The notes under the pieces: generated by a model | What the model was told of the DNA's origin: nothing | Databases searched by the model: none | What the model saw: only the letters and a program-made list of their open reading frames with translations | DNA from: Gammaproteobacteria bacterium | GTDB lineage: Bacteria > Pseudomonadota > Gammaproteobacteria > Pseudomonadales > Azotimanducaceae | Length of the DNA: 64,000 bases | NCBI GenBank assembly: GCA_026708185.1 | Contig: JAPOVK010000027.1 | Coordinates: 62,001 to 126,000 of the forward strand | Direction: 5' to 3' | Position numbers and translations under genes: made by a program | Part shown: positions 25,146 to 34,561 of the stretch, one piece after another | Layout of the letters: each line of letters opens with the position of its first letter | Position numbering within the stretch: the stretch's first letter is position 1

Positions 25146-25457
25146 ATGGAGATGAGCACTCAGAGGATCACCTCATTGTCTGAAAAGGTGTCGATCGCCG
25201 AGGCGCGGCGCAATCTACCGAGCTTGATCCGAGGAGCCGAGCGCGGCAAGGCTGTGGAGCTCACACGGCGTGGCGAACCCGTGGCCGTGCTGGTTGGCCA
25301 CCGCATGTTCGCGCGGCTCACCGCAGGCCGGCGCAGCTTCGCCGACGCCTATCGGGAGTTCGCCCAATGCGTCGACCTCACCGAAGTTCGGCTGGATCCT
25401 GACGCACCCTTCGACGGTGTGCGGGCCTCCACGCCGGGACGCGACGTCCAGCTGTGA
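25146..25457 (+). CDS. Orphan Phd/YefM-type antitoxin
   Basis: 103 residues. The Phd/YefM DNA-binding fold is visible in VSIAEARRNLPSLIRGAERGKAVELTRRGEPVAVLVG, quoted here as two adjacent segments around residues 15-50. The C-terminal tail (FDGVRASTPGRDVQL) matches the segment that normally wraps a PIN-type toxin. No toxin ORF follows: only 63 bases separate it from the end of tsaD on the opposite strand. It is either a solitary regulator or the remnant of a deleted pair. ATGs at 25140, 25146 and 25152 are all possible starts. Confidence 0.75.
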   Translation: MEMSTQRITSLSEKVSIAEARRNLPSLIRGAERGKAVELTRRGEPVAVLVGHRMFARLTAGRRSFADAYREFAQCVDLTEVRLDPDAPFDGVRASTPGRDVQL

Positions 25458-25520
25458 GCAGCGTTATACCGGCTCGCCGACCTCGATCGACCGCCAGATC
25501 GGGAGTTCAGCCACACCCGC

Positions 25521-26531
25521 CTACCCGACCAGGCCGTCAAGCTCGTCCATGGGCCAGCGTGCACGGGTCTTGATCGCGAGGTCGTCGCGCTCGCCGGCCG
25601 CGAGCCGCAGCGCGCCCGCGTAGGCGATCATCGCCCCGTTGTCGGTGCAGAGCGCAGGCGGTGCGTAGATCGTGCGCGGCAGTTCTTCGGCGAGGCGTGC
25701 GCGGAGGCGTCGATTCGCGGCGACCCCGCCGGCGATGACGAAGTCCTCCAAGCCGGTGGCCGCGACGGTGCGCTTGCACTTGATGACCAGGGTCTCCACG
25801 ACGGCGTCCTCGAATGCGCGCGCAATGTCGGCGGTGTCCTGTTCGTCGAGCGGACTGTGCTCGCGCACCGTGTTCAGGGTGGAGGTCTTGAGCCCGGAGA
25901 AGCTCATGTCCAATCCGGGCCGATCGGTCATCGGCCGCGGAAAGCGAAACCGTCCTGGGTTGCCGGACTCGGCGGCGCGAGCGATTGCCGGCCCACCCGG
26001 ATAGCTTAAGCCCAGCATCTTCGCGGTCTTGTCGAATGCTTCCCCGGCGGCGTCGTCGAGGCTCTCGCCCAGCATGGTGTAGCGGCCGACGCCGTCCACG
26101 CGCACGATCTGGCTGTGCCCACCGGACACCAAGAGCGCCGCGAACGGTGGTTCGAGGTCGTCCACGCCGATCAGCGGTGCCAGCAGGTGTGCCTCCATGT
26201 GGTGTACGCCGATGGCGGGGATCCCGAGCCCGTAGGCGAGAGAGCGGCCCACCGTCGCCCCGACCAGCAAGGCACCGACAAGGCCGGGGCCCGCAGTGAA
26301 TGCCACGCCGTCCAAGTCCGCCAAGCGACGTTCGGCGCGGTCGAGGAGTTCGGTCAGGAGGGGTGAAATCTTCTGGATGTGGTCGCGCGAGGCGAGTTCG
26401 GGGACGACGCCGCCGTAACGGGCGTGTAGGTCCACCTGGCTGTAAAGGGACTCGGCGACCAGGCCGGCGTCCGTGTCGTAAAGGGCGACGCCGGTCTCAT
26501 CGCAGGACGTTTCGATGCCCAGTATCAACAT
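25521..26531 (-). CDS. tsaD: tRNA N6-threonylcarbamoyladenosine synthase catalytic subunit
   Basis: 336 residues, the family's usual length. It transfers the threonylcarbamoyl group to A37 of ANN-decoding tRNAs together with TsaB and TsaE. Signatures: [17 protein letters not shown], the metal-binding [11 protein letters not shown], and [12 protein letters not shown], with [12 protein letters not shown] near the C-terminus. I chose the ATG at 26531; the in-frame extension to 26633 lacks family similarity. Divergent from xseA, with 119 bases between that presumably hold both promoters. Confidence 0.96.
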   Translation of the reverse strand: MLILGIETSCDETGVALYDTDAGLVAESLYSQVDLHARYGGVVPELASRDHIQKISPLLTELLDRAERRLADLDGVAFTAGPGLVGALLVGATVGRSLAYGLGIPAIGVHHMEAHLLAPLIGVDDLEPPFAALLVSGGHSQIVRVDGVGRYTMLGESLDDAAGEAFDKTAKMLGLSYPGGPAIARAAESGNPGRFRFPRPMTDRPGLDMSFSGLKTSTLNTVREHSPLDEQDTADIARAFEDAVVETLVIKCKRTVAATGLEDFVIAGGVAANRRLRARLAEELPRTIYAPPALCTDNGAMIAYAGALRLAAGERDDLAIKTRARWPMDELDGLVG

Positions 26532-26650
26532 GCCGTCTGCCAAAACGCTCCGACCCAGAACGGGTAGCGCCGGGATTCTACGGGATTGGAAGCGTCGCGC
26601 GCGGCACTGCGGCACTCCACGATCCGAGCCCAAGCAGCTAAACTGCCCGA

Positions 26651-28015
26651 ATGCCCTCGAGAATGCCGCTCGTGAACGCCGACCGGGTGCGTACGGTCAG
26701 CGAAGTCAACCATGAAGCCAGGATGCTCGTCGAGGAGCGCTTCCGCCTGGTCTGGGTCGAAGGAGAGATCTCGAACTTCCGGCGCTACGCCTCGGGTCAC
26801 TGGTACTTCAGCCTGAAGGACGACCGCGCGCAACTCAACTGCGTGATGTTCGCGAGCCGCAACCGGTTCGTCCGCAGCCGGGTCCAGGACGGCCAGGCGG
26901 TGGTGGTGCGCGGGCGGCTGTCGATCTACACGGAGCGCGGCACTTTCCAAGCGGTCGTCGACCACCTCGAACCCGCCGGCGAAGGCGCACTGCAGGCGGC
27001 CTACGACGAGCTCAAGGGACGACTCGGCAGGGAGGGGCTGTTCGACCCCGCAAGGAAGCTGCCGATCCCCGCCTACCCGCGGCATGTCGCGGTCATCAGT
27101 TCCGAGAGCGCCGCGGCCCTCAAGGACGTCCTCGCCGTGCTCGGCCGGCGGTTCCCGTGCGTCCGCGTCACCTGCTTCTTCGTCGCCGTGCAGGGATATG
27201 AGGCCGAAGGCCAGATCCTCGGCGCGTTCGACCGCGCCGAACGCATGCGGTCGCGACCGGACGTCATCATCGTCACCCGCGGCGGCGGCTCGCTTGAGGA
27301 TCTGGCTGCCTTCAACCGCGAGTCGGTGGCCCGGCGCATCGCTGCGGCACGGATTCCGGTGATTGCAGCGATCGGTCACGAGACCGATGTCACGATCGCC
27401 GACTTCGCCGCCGACCGCCGGGCGCCGACACCGTCCGCTGCCGCGGAGTTGGCCACGCCAGATGGTGCAGAACTCCTGCACCGCGTGGGCCGCTACGCCG
27501 CCGCGATCGCCAATCTTGGCAACACGCGCTTGCGCACCGACCGTCGGCTTCTCGACGCCGTGCGCAACCGGCTCGTTCACCCGGGCCGAGCGCTTGAGCA
27601 ACGCATGCAACGAGCCGACGAAATGGCTGATCGGCTTAACCGCGCTGCGCGAGCCCTGCTCGACCGCGCGCAAAGGACCCTGGACCAGCGGCGCGGCCTG
27701 ATCGTCGCCTTGAGCCCCCAGCAGCGCATCGACGGCGCCCGCGACCAGGTCGAACGCACCGGTGCCCGTTTGCGCGCGGCGGACAAGTCCGGTCGTGCGA
27801 CCGCGGGGGCACGGCTAGGTGGACTCGCGCGAGCGTTGCAGGCGGTGAGTCCATTGGCCACGCTCGACCGTGGCTACGCCATCGTCGCCAAGCCCGACGG
27901 CAGCAGGTGGGGCACGCCGGTGGTTTCGGCGCAGCAGGCGGTTGCCGGTGAAGAACTGGTCGCCCACCTCAAGGAGGGCCGGCTGCGCGTACAAGTCACG
28001 GAGGCAAACCCATGA
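26651..28015 (+). CDS. xseA: Exodeoxyribonuclease VII large subunit
   Basis: 454 residues. With XseB it degrades single-stranded DNA to oligonucleotides. The N-terminal OB fold contains [24 protein letters not shown] (split around residue 40). The catalytic domain has [34 protein letters not shown] and [21 protein letters not shown]-type motifs. A coiled-coil region follows (~280-380). The stop overlaps the ATG of the M23 peptidase gene by four bases. Confidence 0.95.
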   Translation: MPSRMPLVNADRVRTVSEVNHEARMLVEERFRLVWVEGEISNFRRYASGHWYFSLKDDRAQLNCVMFASRNRFVRSRVQDGQAVVVRGRLSIYTERGTFQAVVDHLEPAGEGALQAAYDELKGRLGREGLFDPARKLPIPAYPRHVAVISSESAAALKDVLAVLGRRFPCVRVTCFFVAVQGYEAEGQILGAFDRAERMRSRPDVIIVTRGGGSLEDLAAFNRESVARRIAAARIPVIAAIGHETDVTIADFAADRRAPTPSAAAELATPDGAELLHRVGRYAAAIANLGNTRLRTDRRLLDAVRNRLVHPGRALEQRMQRADEMADRLNRAARALLDRAQRTLDQRRGLIVALSPQQRIDGARDQVERTGARLRAADKSGRATAGARLGGLARALQAVSPLATLDRGYAIVAKPDGSRWGTPVVSAQQAVAGEELVAHLKEGRLRVQVTEANP

Positions 28016-28794
28016 GTGCAGCGATCCTGCTCGCCACCGCAACAACGGTCACCGTGGGCGGCATCGCGGCCCTACCCTTGCCAGCGGATTCGGTCAGCGT
28101 CGAGTACCAGGGCGACGCCGCCCTGGTCCTTGCCGGCCACGTCCTCATCGGCATCGATGCCGACGCCGAGCCGGGCAAACGGGAGGTGCGGATCCGGACC
28201 GGCGCCGGCGCCGAGCAAACGATCGACTTCGTCGTGGTCGATCGGGAGTTCCCCGAGGAACGGCTGACCATCACCAACCGCCGCCATGTGAATCCGGAAC
28301 CTGCGGACCTCGAACGCTACGCGCGCGAGCGCAGAATCCAATTGGACGCCTATGCCCTACGCACGGCACTAAGGGACGACCTGCTGCCGTTCGCCATGCC
28401 TCTCGAGGGGCGCATCTCCAGCGAATTCGGCTATCGTCGGGTACTCAACGGCCAGCCACGCGCCCGCCACTCCGGCCTCGACATCGCTGCCAACACCGGT
28501 ACGCCGGTCGTGGTGCCTGCGCCGGGCACCGTGGCCGTAACCGGCGATTTCTTCTTCAACGGCAAGACCGTGCAAATCGACCACGGCGGCGGCCTAGTAA
28601 CGATGTACTGCCACCTGAGCCGCATCGACGTACGTGAGGGCGACCAAGTCCGTCGGGGTCAGTTACTCGGCGCGGTCGGCGCGACGGGACGCGTCACGGG
28701 CCCGCACCTGCATTGGACCGTCAGCCTGCGCGGCGTACGCGTCGATCCGAAGGCCGCAATGGCGACGCTCAACGGCCTCGCCGGTGGCGAATGA
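28012..28794 (+). CDS. M23 family metallopeptidase (LytM-type, exported)
   Basis: 260 residues. The LytM zinc-peptidase motifs are ARHSGLDIAAN (first His and Asp), MYCHLS and GPHLHWTVS (HxH), all intact, so the enzyme should be active on peptidoglycan crosslinks. A weakly hydrophobic N-terminus (LLATATTVTVGGIAALPLPA) may be a signal sequence. An N-terminal beta-rich module precedes the peptidase. It is translationally coupled to xseA (ATGA) and its last 26 bases overlap the convergent der gene. Confidence 0.88.
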   Translation: MSAAILLATATTVTVGGIAALPLPADSVSVEYQGDAALVLAGHVLIGIDADAEPGKREVRIRTGAGAEQTIDFVVVDREFPEERLTITNRRHVNPEPADLERYARERRIQLDAYALRTALRDDLLPFAMPLEGRISSEFGYRRVLNGQPRARHSGLDIAANTGTPVVVPAPGTVAVTGDFFFNGKTVQIDHGGGLVTMYCHLSRIDVREGDQVRRGQLLGAVGATGRVTGPHLHWTVSLRGVRVDPKAAMATLNGLAGGE

Positions 28795-30187
28795 GTCGCG
28801 CGCGCCGTTTCAGTTGTCGCCGGTTCAGCGGATTCGGACGACCCGCATACGGATTGTCGGCCGTCTTCGTCTCGATCACCACGGGCACGCCGACCAGCCC
28901 GAGTTCGGCGCGAAATCGGCTGGCCAGGTAACGGCGGTAACTCGCCGGTAGCGCCTTGGTCTGGTTGCCGTGGATCACGATTCGCGGCGGATAGGCGCCG
29001 GCCTTGTGCGCATAGCGTAGCTTCACCGGCCGCGAGCGCACGGCGGGCGGCGCGTGCTCCCGAACCGCCTGCGCGAGCACCCGGTTCAGTTCCGGCGTCG
29101 TCACCTCGAAGGCCCCAGCCTGGTGGATGGCGTCGATGTCGGCGATCAGCGCCCGGACGCCACGACCCCGGAGGGCCGATATGTAACGCGCGGCGATCCA
29201 GGGGGCGAATGCCAGCCGCCGGTCCACCGACGCCCGCACGCGCTCACGGTCGGCCGGTGACAGACCGTCGCACTTGTTGACCGCCACGACGATTCCGGCG
29301 CCCGCCTGCACCGCATAGTCGAGCACGTGCAGGTCCTGATCGACGATGCCTTCGTGGGCATCGGCGACGAGGATCGCGACGTGCGCTCGATCGAGCGCCT
29401 CGAGCGTCTTGACGATCGAGAACTTCTCCACCATCGCCGTGCCGCCGCTTGCCGACGCTGTCCGGCCCTTGCGACGCACGCCCGCGGTGTCGATCAACAG
29501 GTAGCGGCCGAACGGGATGTCGATGGCATCTCGCGTCGTCCCGGGCATGTCGTGGACGACCTGGCGGTCTTCGCCAAGCAAGCGATTGATCAGCGTCGAC
29601 TTTCCGACATTCGGACGGCCTGCCACGGCGACGCGCACGGCGTCGTCGGCAAAGGTCTGGTCCGCCTGCGCGGCCGCAAGACCCGGCAGGTGCGATGCGA
29701 CAGCATCGATGAGGGCCGGGCACCCGCGGCCGCTCAAGGCCGCCAACGGCACCAGCGCCTCGAAGCCGAGGCTCGCGAACTCGTGCACCGCATCGGTGCC
29801 GGCGCGGTCGACCTTGTTCACCGCCACCACCACGGTGGCGCCGCGCCGACGCAATCGCCGCGCGATGTCCTCGTCCGCGGTCGCCACGCCATCGCAGGCA
29901 TCGACGACGAATACCACGACATCGGTTTCGTCGAGGGCAGACTCCACCTGCGCGTCCACCGCCTCGAACACTGCGGCGTTGTCGGGGTGCACGTCGGGGT
30001 CCGCGAGCCCGCCGGTATCGATCAACGTCACGCGCATACCTGCCAGCGTCGCCGTTCCGTAGTGACGGTCGCGGGTGAGTCCCGCGTAGTCCGCCACCAG
30101 CGCGTCGCGCGTACGGCATAGCCGGTTGAACAGGGTGGACTTGCCGACGTTCGGCCGGCCGATTAGCGTAACGACGCGCGACAGCAT
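28769..30187 (-). CDS. der: Ribosome-associated GTPase Der (EngA)
   Basis: 472 residues with two tandem GTPase domains, each with its P-loop GRPNVGKSTL (near residues 8 and 180), switch DTGG/DTAG motifs and NKVD/NKCD base-recognition motifs. A KH-like C-terminal domain follows (PPRIVIHGNQ). It acts in 50S subunit assembly. It ends the iscR-to-der run, directly after bamB with one base between. Its 3' end overlaps the convergent M23 peptidase gene by 26 bases. Confidence 0.97.
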   Translation of the reverse strand: MLSRVVTLIGRPNVGKSTLFNRLCRTRDALVADYAGLTRDRHYGTATLAGMRVTLIDTGGLADPDVHPDNAAVFEAVDAQVESALDETDVVVFVVDACDGVATADEDIARRLRRRGATVVVAVNKVDRAGTDAVHEFASLGFEALVPLAALSGRGCPALIDAVASHLPGLAAAQADQTFADDAVRVAVAGRPNVGKSTLINRLLGEDRQVVHDMPGTTRDAIDIPFGRYLLIDTAGVRRKGRTASASGGTAMVEKFSIVKTLEALDRAHVAILVADAHEGIVDQDLHVLDYAVQAGAGIVVAVNKCDGLSPADRERVRASVDRRLAFAPWIAARYISALRGRGVRALIADIDAIHQAGAFEVTTPELNRVLAQAVREHAPPAVRSRPVKLRYAHKAGAYPPRIVIHGNQTKALPASYRRYLASRFRAELGLVGVPVVIETKTADNPYAGRPNPLNRRQLKRRARLIRHRRGR

Positions 30188-30188
30188 G

Positions 30189-31457
30189 TCAGCCGCGCCG
30201 GTTGATTCTCAGCGCCTCCAGGCGACCGCTGTTGGTCAGGACGAACACGGCGCCTTCCATCTCGACCATCGGCGAGCGCAGGCCGCCGGGGAGTTTGCGT
30301 CGCGCGATGAAACGCCCGTCGCTCTGCGCCAGAACGTGCAGGTAGCCGTCGGCGTCACCCACGAGAAGGTAGTTGCCGAAGGCGATGGGACTCGTCAGGT
30401 TCCGGTTGCGCAACGCGTCCTGCTCCCAGACCACGGCGGCCGAGGTCTGGCCGACCGCGGTGACGACATCGTCGCTGCCGATGACGTAGATCTGGCCGTA
30501 GCCCTCGGCGAGATCGAGGTGGCTCGACGCTTCCATCTCCCACACCAAGCTGCCGTCCTGGGCGCCGAGCGCCTTCAGCCGGCCTTGGAAGCTCACCGCG
30601 TAGAGACGACCGTTCGCGAACAGGGGGGTGGCGTCGACGTCCACGAGACGGTCCATTTCCGTGCGTCCCTGCGGCAGCATGACGCGGTGCTTCCAGATGG
30701 GAGCGCCGTTGGTCTGCGCGACCGCGCTGACGCTACCGTCGCCGAAGCCGGCGAACACGAAGCCGCCGATCGGTACCGGGGCGCTGGTGCCGCGGAGCGT
30801 GAGCAACGGGACTTGGCTGTCGTAGGCCCAGCGCTGGCGTCCGTCGTCCGCCTCGAGCGCGAACAGGCGGCCATCGGCGGTCTGTGCGAGCACCAGGTCC
30901 TCGGCGCTGGCCGGGCGGGCCAGCACTTCGCTCGATACGGTTGCGCGCCACAGCTCGGACCCGTCGCCGGCATCGAGGGCAATCACCTCGCCACGCGTGG
31001 TTCCGAGGAGAATGCGGCCGTCGCCCGCGCCGAGGCCGCCGGAGACAAAAGACGGATCTCGACGGTCCCAGAACTCGTAGAAAGGACCCTCGTCCGGTTC
31101 GCCGACGGTCGTTGACCAGACCGGCTTGCCGTCGAAGCGGTTGACCGCGACGACCCGTCCGTAGCCGTCAGCGGCGAAAACCCGGTCTGCGACCACCACT
31201 GGCGCCAAGCGCACGTACTTGCGTCCGAGCCCGCGACCGACCTTTGCGCGCCACAGCCGATCGATGTCGGCTTCCGGCTCGAAATCGACCAGCTTCGCGG
31301 GCTCGCCTTCCTCCTCCTGTTTCTCCGGCTCGGCTTCGATCCAGGGCAGGAAGGAAAAGAAGCTGCAGCCGCTCAGCAACGCGGCAACAACGAGGAGGGC
31401 GACGGTACGACCGCCATCGCCGGCAAGACGGCGACACATTGCGCTTTTCGCTCTCAT
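30189..31457 (-). CDS. bamB: Outer membrane assembly lipoprotein BamB
   Basis: 422 residues. A lipoprotein signal with lipobox LLSGC lies near residue 30; the mature protein is an eight-bladed PQQ-like beta-propeller (repeated blades such as DGKPVWSTTVG, ELWRATVSSEVLARP, IYVIGSDDVVTAVG). It supports BamA in inserting outer-membrane barrels. The start overlaps the end of the yfgM-like gene by four bases, and the order yfgM-bamB-der is the standard one. Confidence 0.94.
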   Translation of the reverse strand: MRAKSAMCRRLAGDGGRTVALLVVAALLSGCSFFSFLPWIEAEPEKQEEEGEPAKLVDFEPEADIDRLWRAKVGRGLGRKYVRLAPVVVADRVFAADGYGRVVAVNRFDGKPVWSTTVGEPDEGPFYEFWDRRDPSFVSGGLGAGDGRILLGTTRGEVIALDAGDGSELWRATVSSEVLARPASAEDLVLAQTADGRLFALEADDGRQRWAYDSQVPLLTLRGTSAPVPIGGFVFAGFGDGSVSAVAQTNGAPIWKHRVMLPQGRTEMDRLVDVDATPLFANGRLYAVSFQGRLKALGAQDGSLVWEMEASSHLDLAEGYGQIYVIGSDDVVTAVGQTSAAVVWEQDALRNRNLTSPIAFGNYLLVGDADGYLHVLAQSDGRFIARRKLPGGLRSPMVEMEGAVFVLTNSGRLEALRINRRG

Positions 31458-32197
31458 GGCTCCACTTCGATGCCTTCGGCGGACGCCGGCGCCGCCTCGC
31501 TCAAGGCCGCGTCTTCCGCCGGGGGCGGCGGGTCGGCCTCGCTTGGTTCGTCAATCCCTTCGGCTTGGACTAGGCTCGCGAGCTTGAGTTCCGTCAAGCC
31601 GAGTCCCGGAAACACCTGGCCCGGCTCCTGGCGCCCCGCTTCCACCGCCGTTTGGTATGCCTCGCGGGCCGCTTCGACATCGCCGCGGGCGTAGGCCACG
31701 TCCCCCGAGAGCTCCGCCACCTGGGCTGCCAACCCGGGACTCCTGATCGCCGCCAACTGCTCGTCGCAGGCATCGAGCCTGTCGAGCTGGTAGAGCAGCT
31801 TCGCTGCCCGGTAGCGGGCGTTGTCGCGCACGTTGCGCTCGTCGGCCAGTTCCACGGCGCGTTCGAGCAGGGCGAGCGCCTCCTCCCAGTCCTCCTCCTG
31901 GACCTGATCGGCGGCCCGGTAGAGCAAAGTGAAGACGTGATAGGTCGAGCCTTCGTGGTCGCCGTCGATCACGGCCAGGTATTCGTCGACGGGCTCGGCG
32001 GCCGCGCGCGCTTCGAGATAGCTGCGAAAGGCCTCGGAGGCCGAGTTGGCCTGATCCGTGCTGTAGGCCTGGTAGTAGCGCCAGCCCACGACCGCCGCGA
32101 CCGCAACCACCAGTGACACGACCAGCGACGTGCCGTTCTTGTCCCACCAAGCCTTCAGCCGCTCGGCCTGCTCCTCGTCTGTGAGGTAGTCCGCCAT
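31454..32197 (-). CDS. YfgM-like membrane-anchored TPR protein
   Basis: 247 residues. A short cytosolic N-terminus (MADYLTDEEQAERLKAWWDK) is followed by one membrane helix (SLVVSLVVAVAAVVGWRYY) and a periplasmic TPR-like region to about residue 200, then an acidic alanine/proline-rich tail. YfgM is an ancillary SecYEG-associated factor that passes clients to periplasmic chaperones. The place between hisS and bamB agrees. The acidic tail is longer than in E. coli. Confidence 0.88.
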   Translation of the reverse strand: MADYLTDEEQAERLKAWWDKNGTSLVVSLVVAVAAVVGWRYYQAYSTDQANSASEAFRSYLEARAAAEPVDEYLAVIDGDHEGSTYHVFTLLYRAADQVQEEDWEEALALLERAVELADERNVRDNARYRAAKLLYQLDRLDACDEQLAAIRSPGLAAQVAELSGDVAYARGDVEAAREAYQTAVEAGRQEPGQVFPGLGLTELKLASLVQAEGIDEPSEADPPPPAEDAALSEAAPASAEGIEVEP

Positions 32198-32226
32198 CGG
32201 CGCCTCCGTTCATCTGGCCCTAAGGG

Positions 32227-33483
32227 CTAAGCGTTAAGCTCCTTGATGAGCGCGTCCAAGTCCATCGTCGACTGGGGACGGTCCGCGCGCAGCCACTTGA
32301 GCGAGACGCGATTCTCCGCCACTTCGTCGTCGCCGACAATCACGGCCCAACGCGCACCGCTGCGGTCGGCCTCCCGGATCTGACTGCGCAGGCCGCCGAC
32401 AGCGTGCTGGAGGACGCGCAGGGTCGTGCGGTCGCGAACGTGCTCGGCCACGGCAGCCCCGTAGTGGGCATGCTCGGGCTCTGCCACTGCCACGAACACG
32501 TCCGCCCGCGCATGGCACCGTTGCACGTTCTCCGCGTGCAGCAAGACGACCCGGTCGAGCCCCATCCCGAAGCCGAGCCCGGGCGTCGGCCGCCCGCCGA
32601 GTCGCTCCACCAAGCCGTCGTAGCGACCGCCGGACGACACCGCGTTCTGCGCGCCCAAGGCTTCGGTGACCCATTCGAAGACGGTGTGCGTGTAGTAGTC
32701 GAGGCCGCGCACTAGGAAGGGATTGACCGCGTAGCCGACGTGGGCGGCATCCAAGGCACGCCGCAGTCCATCGAAGTGCTCGCGGCTCGCCCGGTCGAGA
32801 TAGGCATCCATGCGCGGTGCCCCGGCGACGATACCCCGCGTGGTCGCCACCTTGCTGTCGAGAATCCGCAAGGGATTGGTGTCGAGACGACGGCGGCTGT
32901 CCGGGTCGAGGTTCGCGGCGTGCGGCGTGAGGTAGTCGAGGAGCGCCTTGCGGTAGCGAAGGCGGGACTCCTGCGAGCCGATGGTGTTGAGCTCAAGCGT
33001 CACGCGGTCGGCGATCCCGAGCTCCCGGAACATGCGTCCGAGCATGGTGAGCATTTCCGCATCGATATCGGGGCCCGGCAAGCCGAAAACCTCCGCGCCG
33101 ATCTGCGTATGCTCCCGGCTGCGACCTTTCTGCGGGCGCTCATAGCGGAACATCGAACCTCGATACCACAGCTTCGGCGTCTGGTTGTGCAGTAGCCCAT
33201 TCTCGATGCAGGCCCGGGCGCAACCCGCCGTCCCCTCCGGTCGCAGGGACAGGGACTTGCCCTTGCGGTCGGCGAACGTGAACATCTCCTTCTCGACGAG
33301 GTCGGTGGCCTCGCCCACCCCACGGCTGAACAGCTCCGTCGCCTCGATGAGCGGCAGACGGATCTCCGTATAGCCATAACGGTCGAGCACGTCGACGACC
33401 ACCGCCTCGACCTCGCGCCAGCGCCCGGTGACGCCCGGGAGGATGTCGCGCATGCCGCGCACCAGTCGATAGGTTCCGGCCAT
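32227..33483 (-). CDS. hisS: Histidyl-tRNA synthetase
   Basis: 418 residues, class II synthetase. Motif 1 region IRLPLIEATELFSRGVGE, motif 2 RYERPQKGRSREHTQIGAE, the histidine-specific RGLDYYTHTVFEWV and motif 3 GLGFGMGLDRVVLLH are all visible, with the anticodon-binding domain at the C-terminus. In E. coli and Pseudomonas ispG sits immediately upstream; here rodZ lies four bases upstream, so ispG is not in this operon. Confidence 0.97.
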   Translation of the reverse strand: MAGTYRLVRGMRDILPGVTGRWREVEAVVVDVLDRYGYTEIRLPLIEATELFSRGVGEATDLVEKEMFTFADRKGKSLSLRPEGTAGCARACIENGLLHNQTPKLWYRGSMFRYERPQKGRSREHTQIGAEVFGLPGPDIDAEMLTMLGRMFRELGIADRVTLELNTIGSQESRLRYRKALLDYLTPHAANLDPDSRRRLDTNPLRILDSKVATTRGIVAGAPRMDAYLDRASREHFDGLRRALDAAHVGYAVNPFLVRGLDYYTHTVFEWVTEALGAQNAVSSGGRYDGLVERLGGRPTPGLGFGMGLDRVVLLHAENVQRCHARADVFVAVAEPEHAHYGAAVAEHVRDRTTLRVLQHAVGGLRSQIREADRSGARWAVIVGDDEVAENRVSLKWLRADRPQSTMDLDALIKELNA

Positions 33484-33487
33484 CGTC

Positions 33488-34561
33488 TCAACCGCCGAGT
33501 TCGAAACGCGCCACGTTGGTGTCGCTCGTAAACGGTTCGAGGTCGACGGACTCGCCCTCGAACTCCACGCGCACGCCCGGCGCGTTACCCACCAGTACGC
33601 TGAGGGGCACCGGCCCCGCCACGGTGATCGTGCGGCCGTCTTGGCCCAAGTCGCCGAAGAGCTGTCTTCCTGTTGCGTCGTCGACGCTGACCCAAGACTC
33701 GTCGTCGAAGACCACCGTCAATTCACCGACCACGCCGCTCACGACCGCCGGGCCGGCGCCAGGCACCGGCCCCGCATCGGCAATCCCTTCTGGCGTGCGG
33801 TCCGGCTCTTGAACGGCCCCGTCGAGTGCCGGGGCAGCGGCGTCCTCCGCCGTCTGGGGTGCCCCCTCGCGCTCCCCCGCTGAGGGCTCTTCCCTTGCGA
33901 GGGGTGCCCCCTCGCGCTCCCCCGCTGAGGGCTCTTCCCTTGCGAGGGGCGCCCCCTCGCGCTCCCCCGCTGAGGGCTCTGCGGATGCCGCCGTCACACC
34001 TTCGTCAGCCACCCCGTCCTCGGCCGCGCTGTCCACCACGACCGGCCACGGTGACACGTTCGGCGGGCCTGCCGCCGATTCCGTCGCAGGCTCAGCGGTC
34101 GGTGGCTCGACCGACTCGTCGGCGAGGAACGGGAACTGCCAGTCCTGCACGCGCCACGCCGTCCACAACACCGCGCCCAGCGCAATGAGCAGAACCGCCA
34201 CGATGGCGGCGTATCCCAAGGCGATCGGTCGCAACGCCAGTTCCGCCTTGGGCGTCAAACGATGCCGTGGAACGACGACGCTCGGTTCGGGACGGTGCGC
34301 ATCGGCCGCGTCGAAGCGACGCGCCAGTTCATCGGCATCGAGGCCGAGAAGCCGGGCGTAGTTGCGCACGTAACCCCGCGCATAGGGCCGCATCGGCAGA
34401 TCCGCGAAGCGGCCACCCTCGATTGCGGAGACGACGGCGACATCCAAGTGCAGCGCATCGGCCACCTGGTCGGGGGTCATGCCAGCGTCCTCGCGTGCCG
34501 CGCGGAACACCAAGCCGAACTCCTCGGTCGGCGACTCACCGCTCGCGGCTGGCTCCGTCAT
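33488..34561 (-). CDS. rodZ: Cytoskeletal protein RodZ with palindromic-repeat insertion
   Basis: 357 residues. The N-terminal helix-turn-helix (GMTPDQVADALHLDVAVVSAIEGGRFADLP region, about 25-90) binds MreB in homologues. One membrane helix (about 115-140, IALGYAAIVAVLLIALGAVL) is followed by a low-complexity periplasmic linker and the conserved C-terminal DUF4115 beta domain (LTVVFDDESWVSVDDATG). RodZ links MreB to the elongation machinery. The linker holds two full 45-bp palindromic repeats and one partial one, read as EPSAGEREGAPLARE. The stop-start overlap with rlmN is four bases. Confidence 0.93.
   Translation of the reverse strand: MTEPAASGESPTEEFGLVFRAAREDAGMTPDQVADALHLDVAVVSAIEGGRFADLPMRPYARGYVRNYARLLGLDADELARRFDAADAHRPEPSVVVPRHRLTPKAELALRPIALGYAAIVAVLLIALGAVLWTAWRVQDWQFPFLADESVEPPTAEPATESAAGPPNVSPWPVVVDSAAEDGVADEGVTAASAEPSAGEREGAPLAREEPSAGEREGAPLAREEPSAGEREGAPQTAEDAAAPALDGAVQEPDRTPEGIADAGPVPGAGPAVVSGVVGELTVVFDDESWVSVDDATGRQLFGDLGQDGRTITVAGPVPLSVLVGNAPGVRVEFEGESVDLEPFTSDTNVARFELGG
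33857..33980 (-). repeat. Coding palindromic repeat, tandem copies in rodZ
   Basis: Two complete 45-base units (33891-33935, 33936-33980) and one truncated unit (33857-33890). Each holds the dyad GCGAGGGG-NNN-CCCCTCGC and is translated as EPSAGEREGAPLARE in the periplasmic linker. The 45-base period keeps the frame. Confidence 0.93.

Noticed and set aside
25458-25520. Toxin remnant after the orphan Phd-type antitoxin
   Set aside because: All three frames were read; none shows PIN, RelE or Doc residues.
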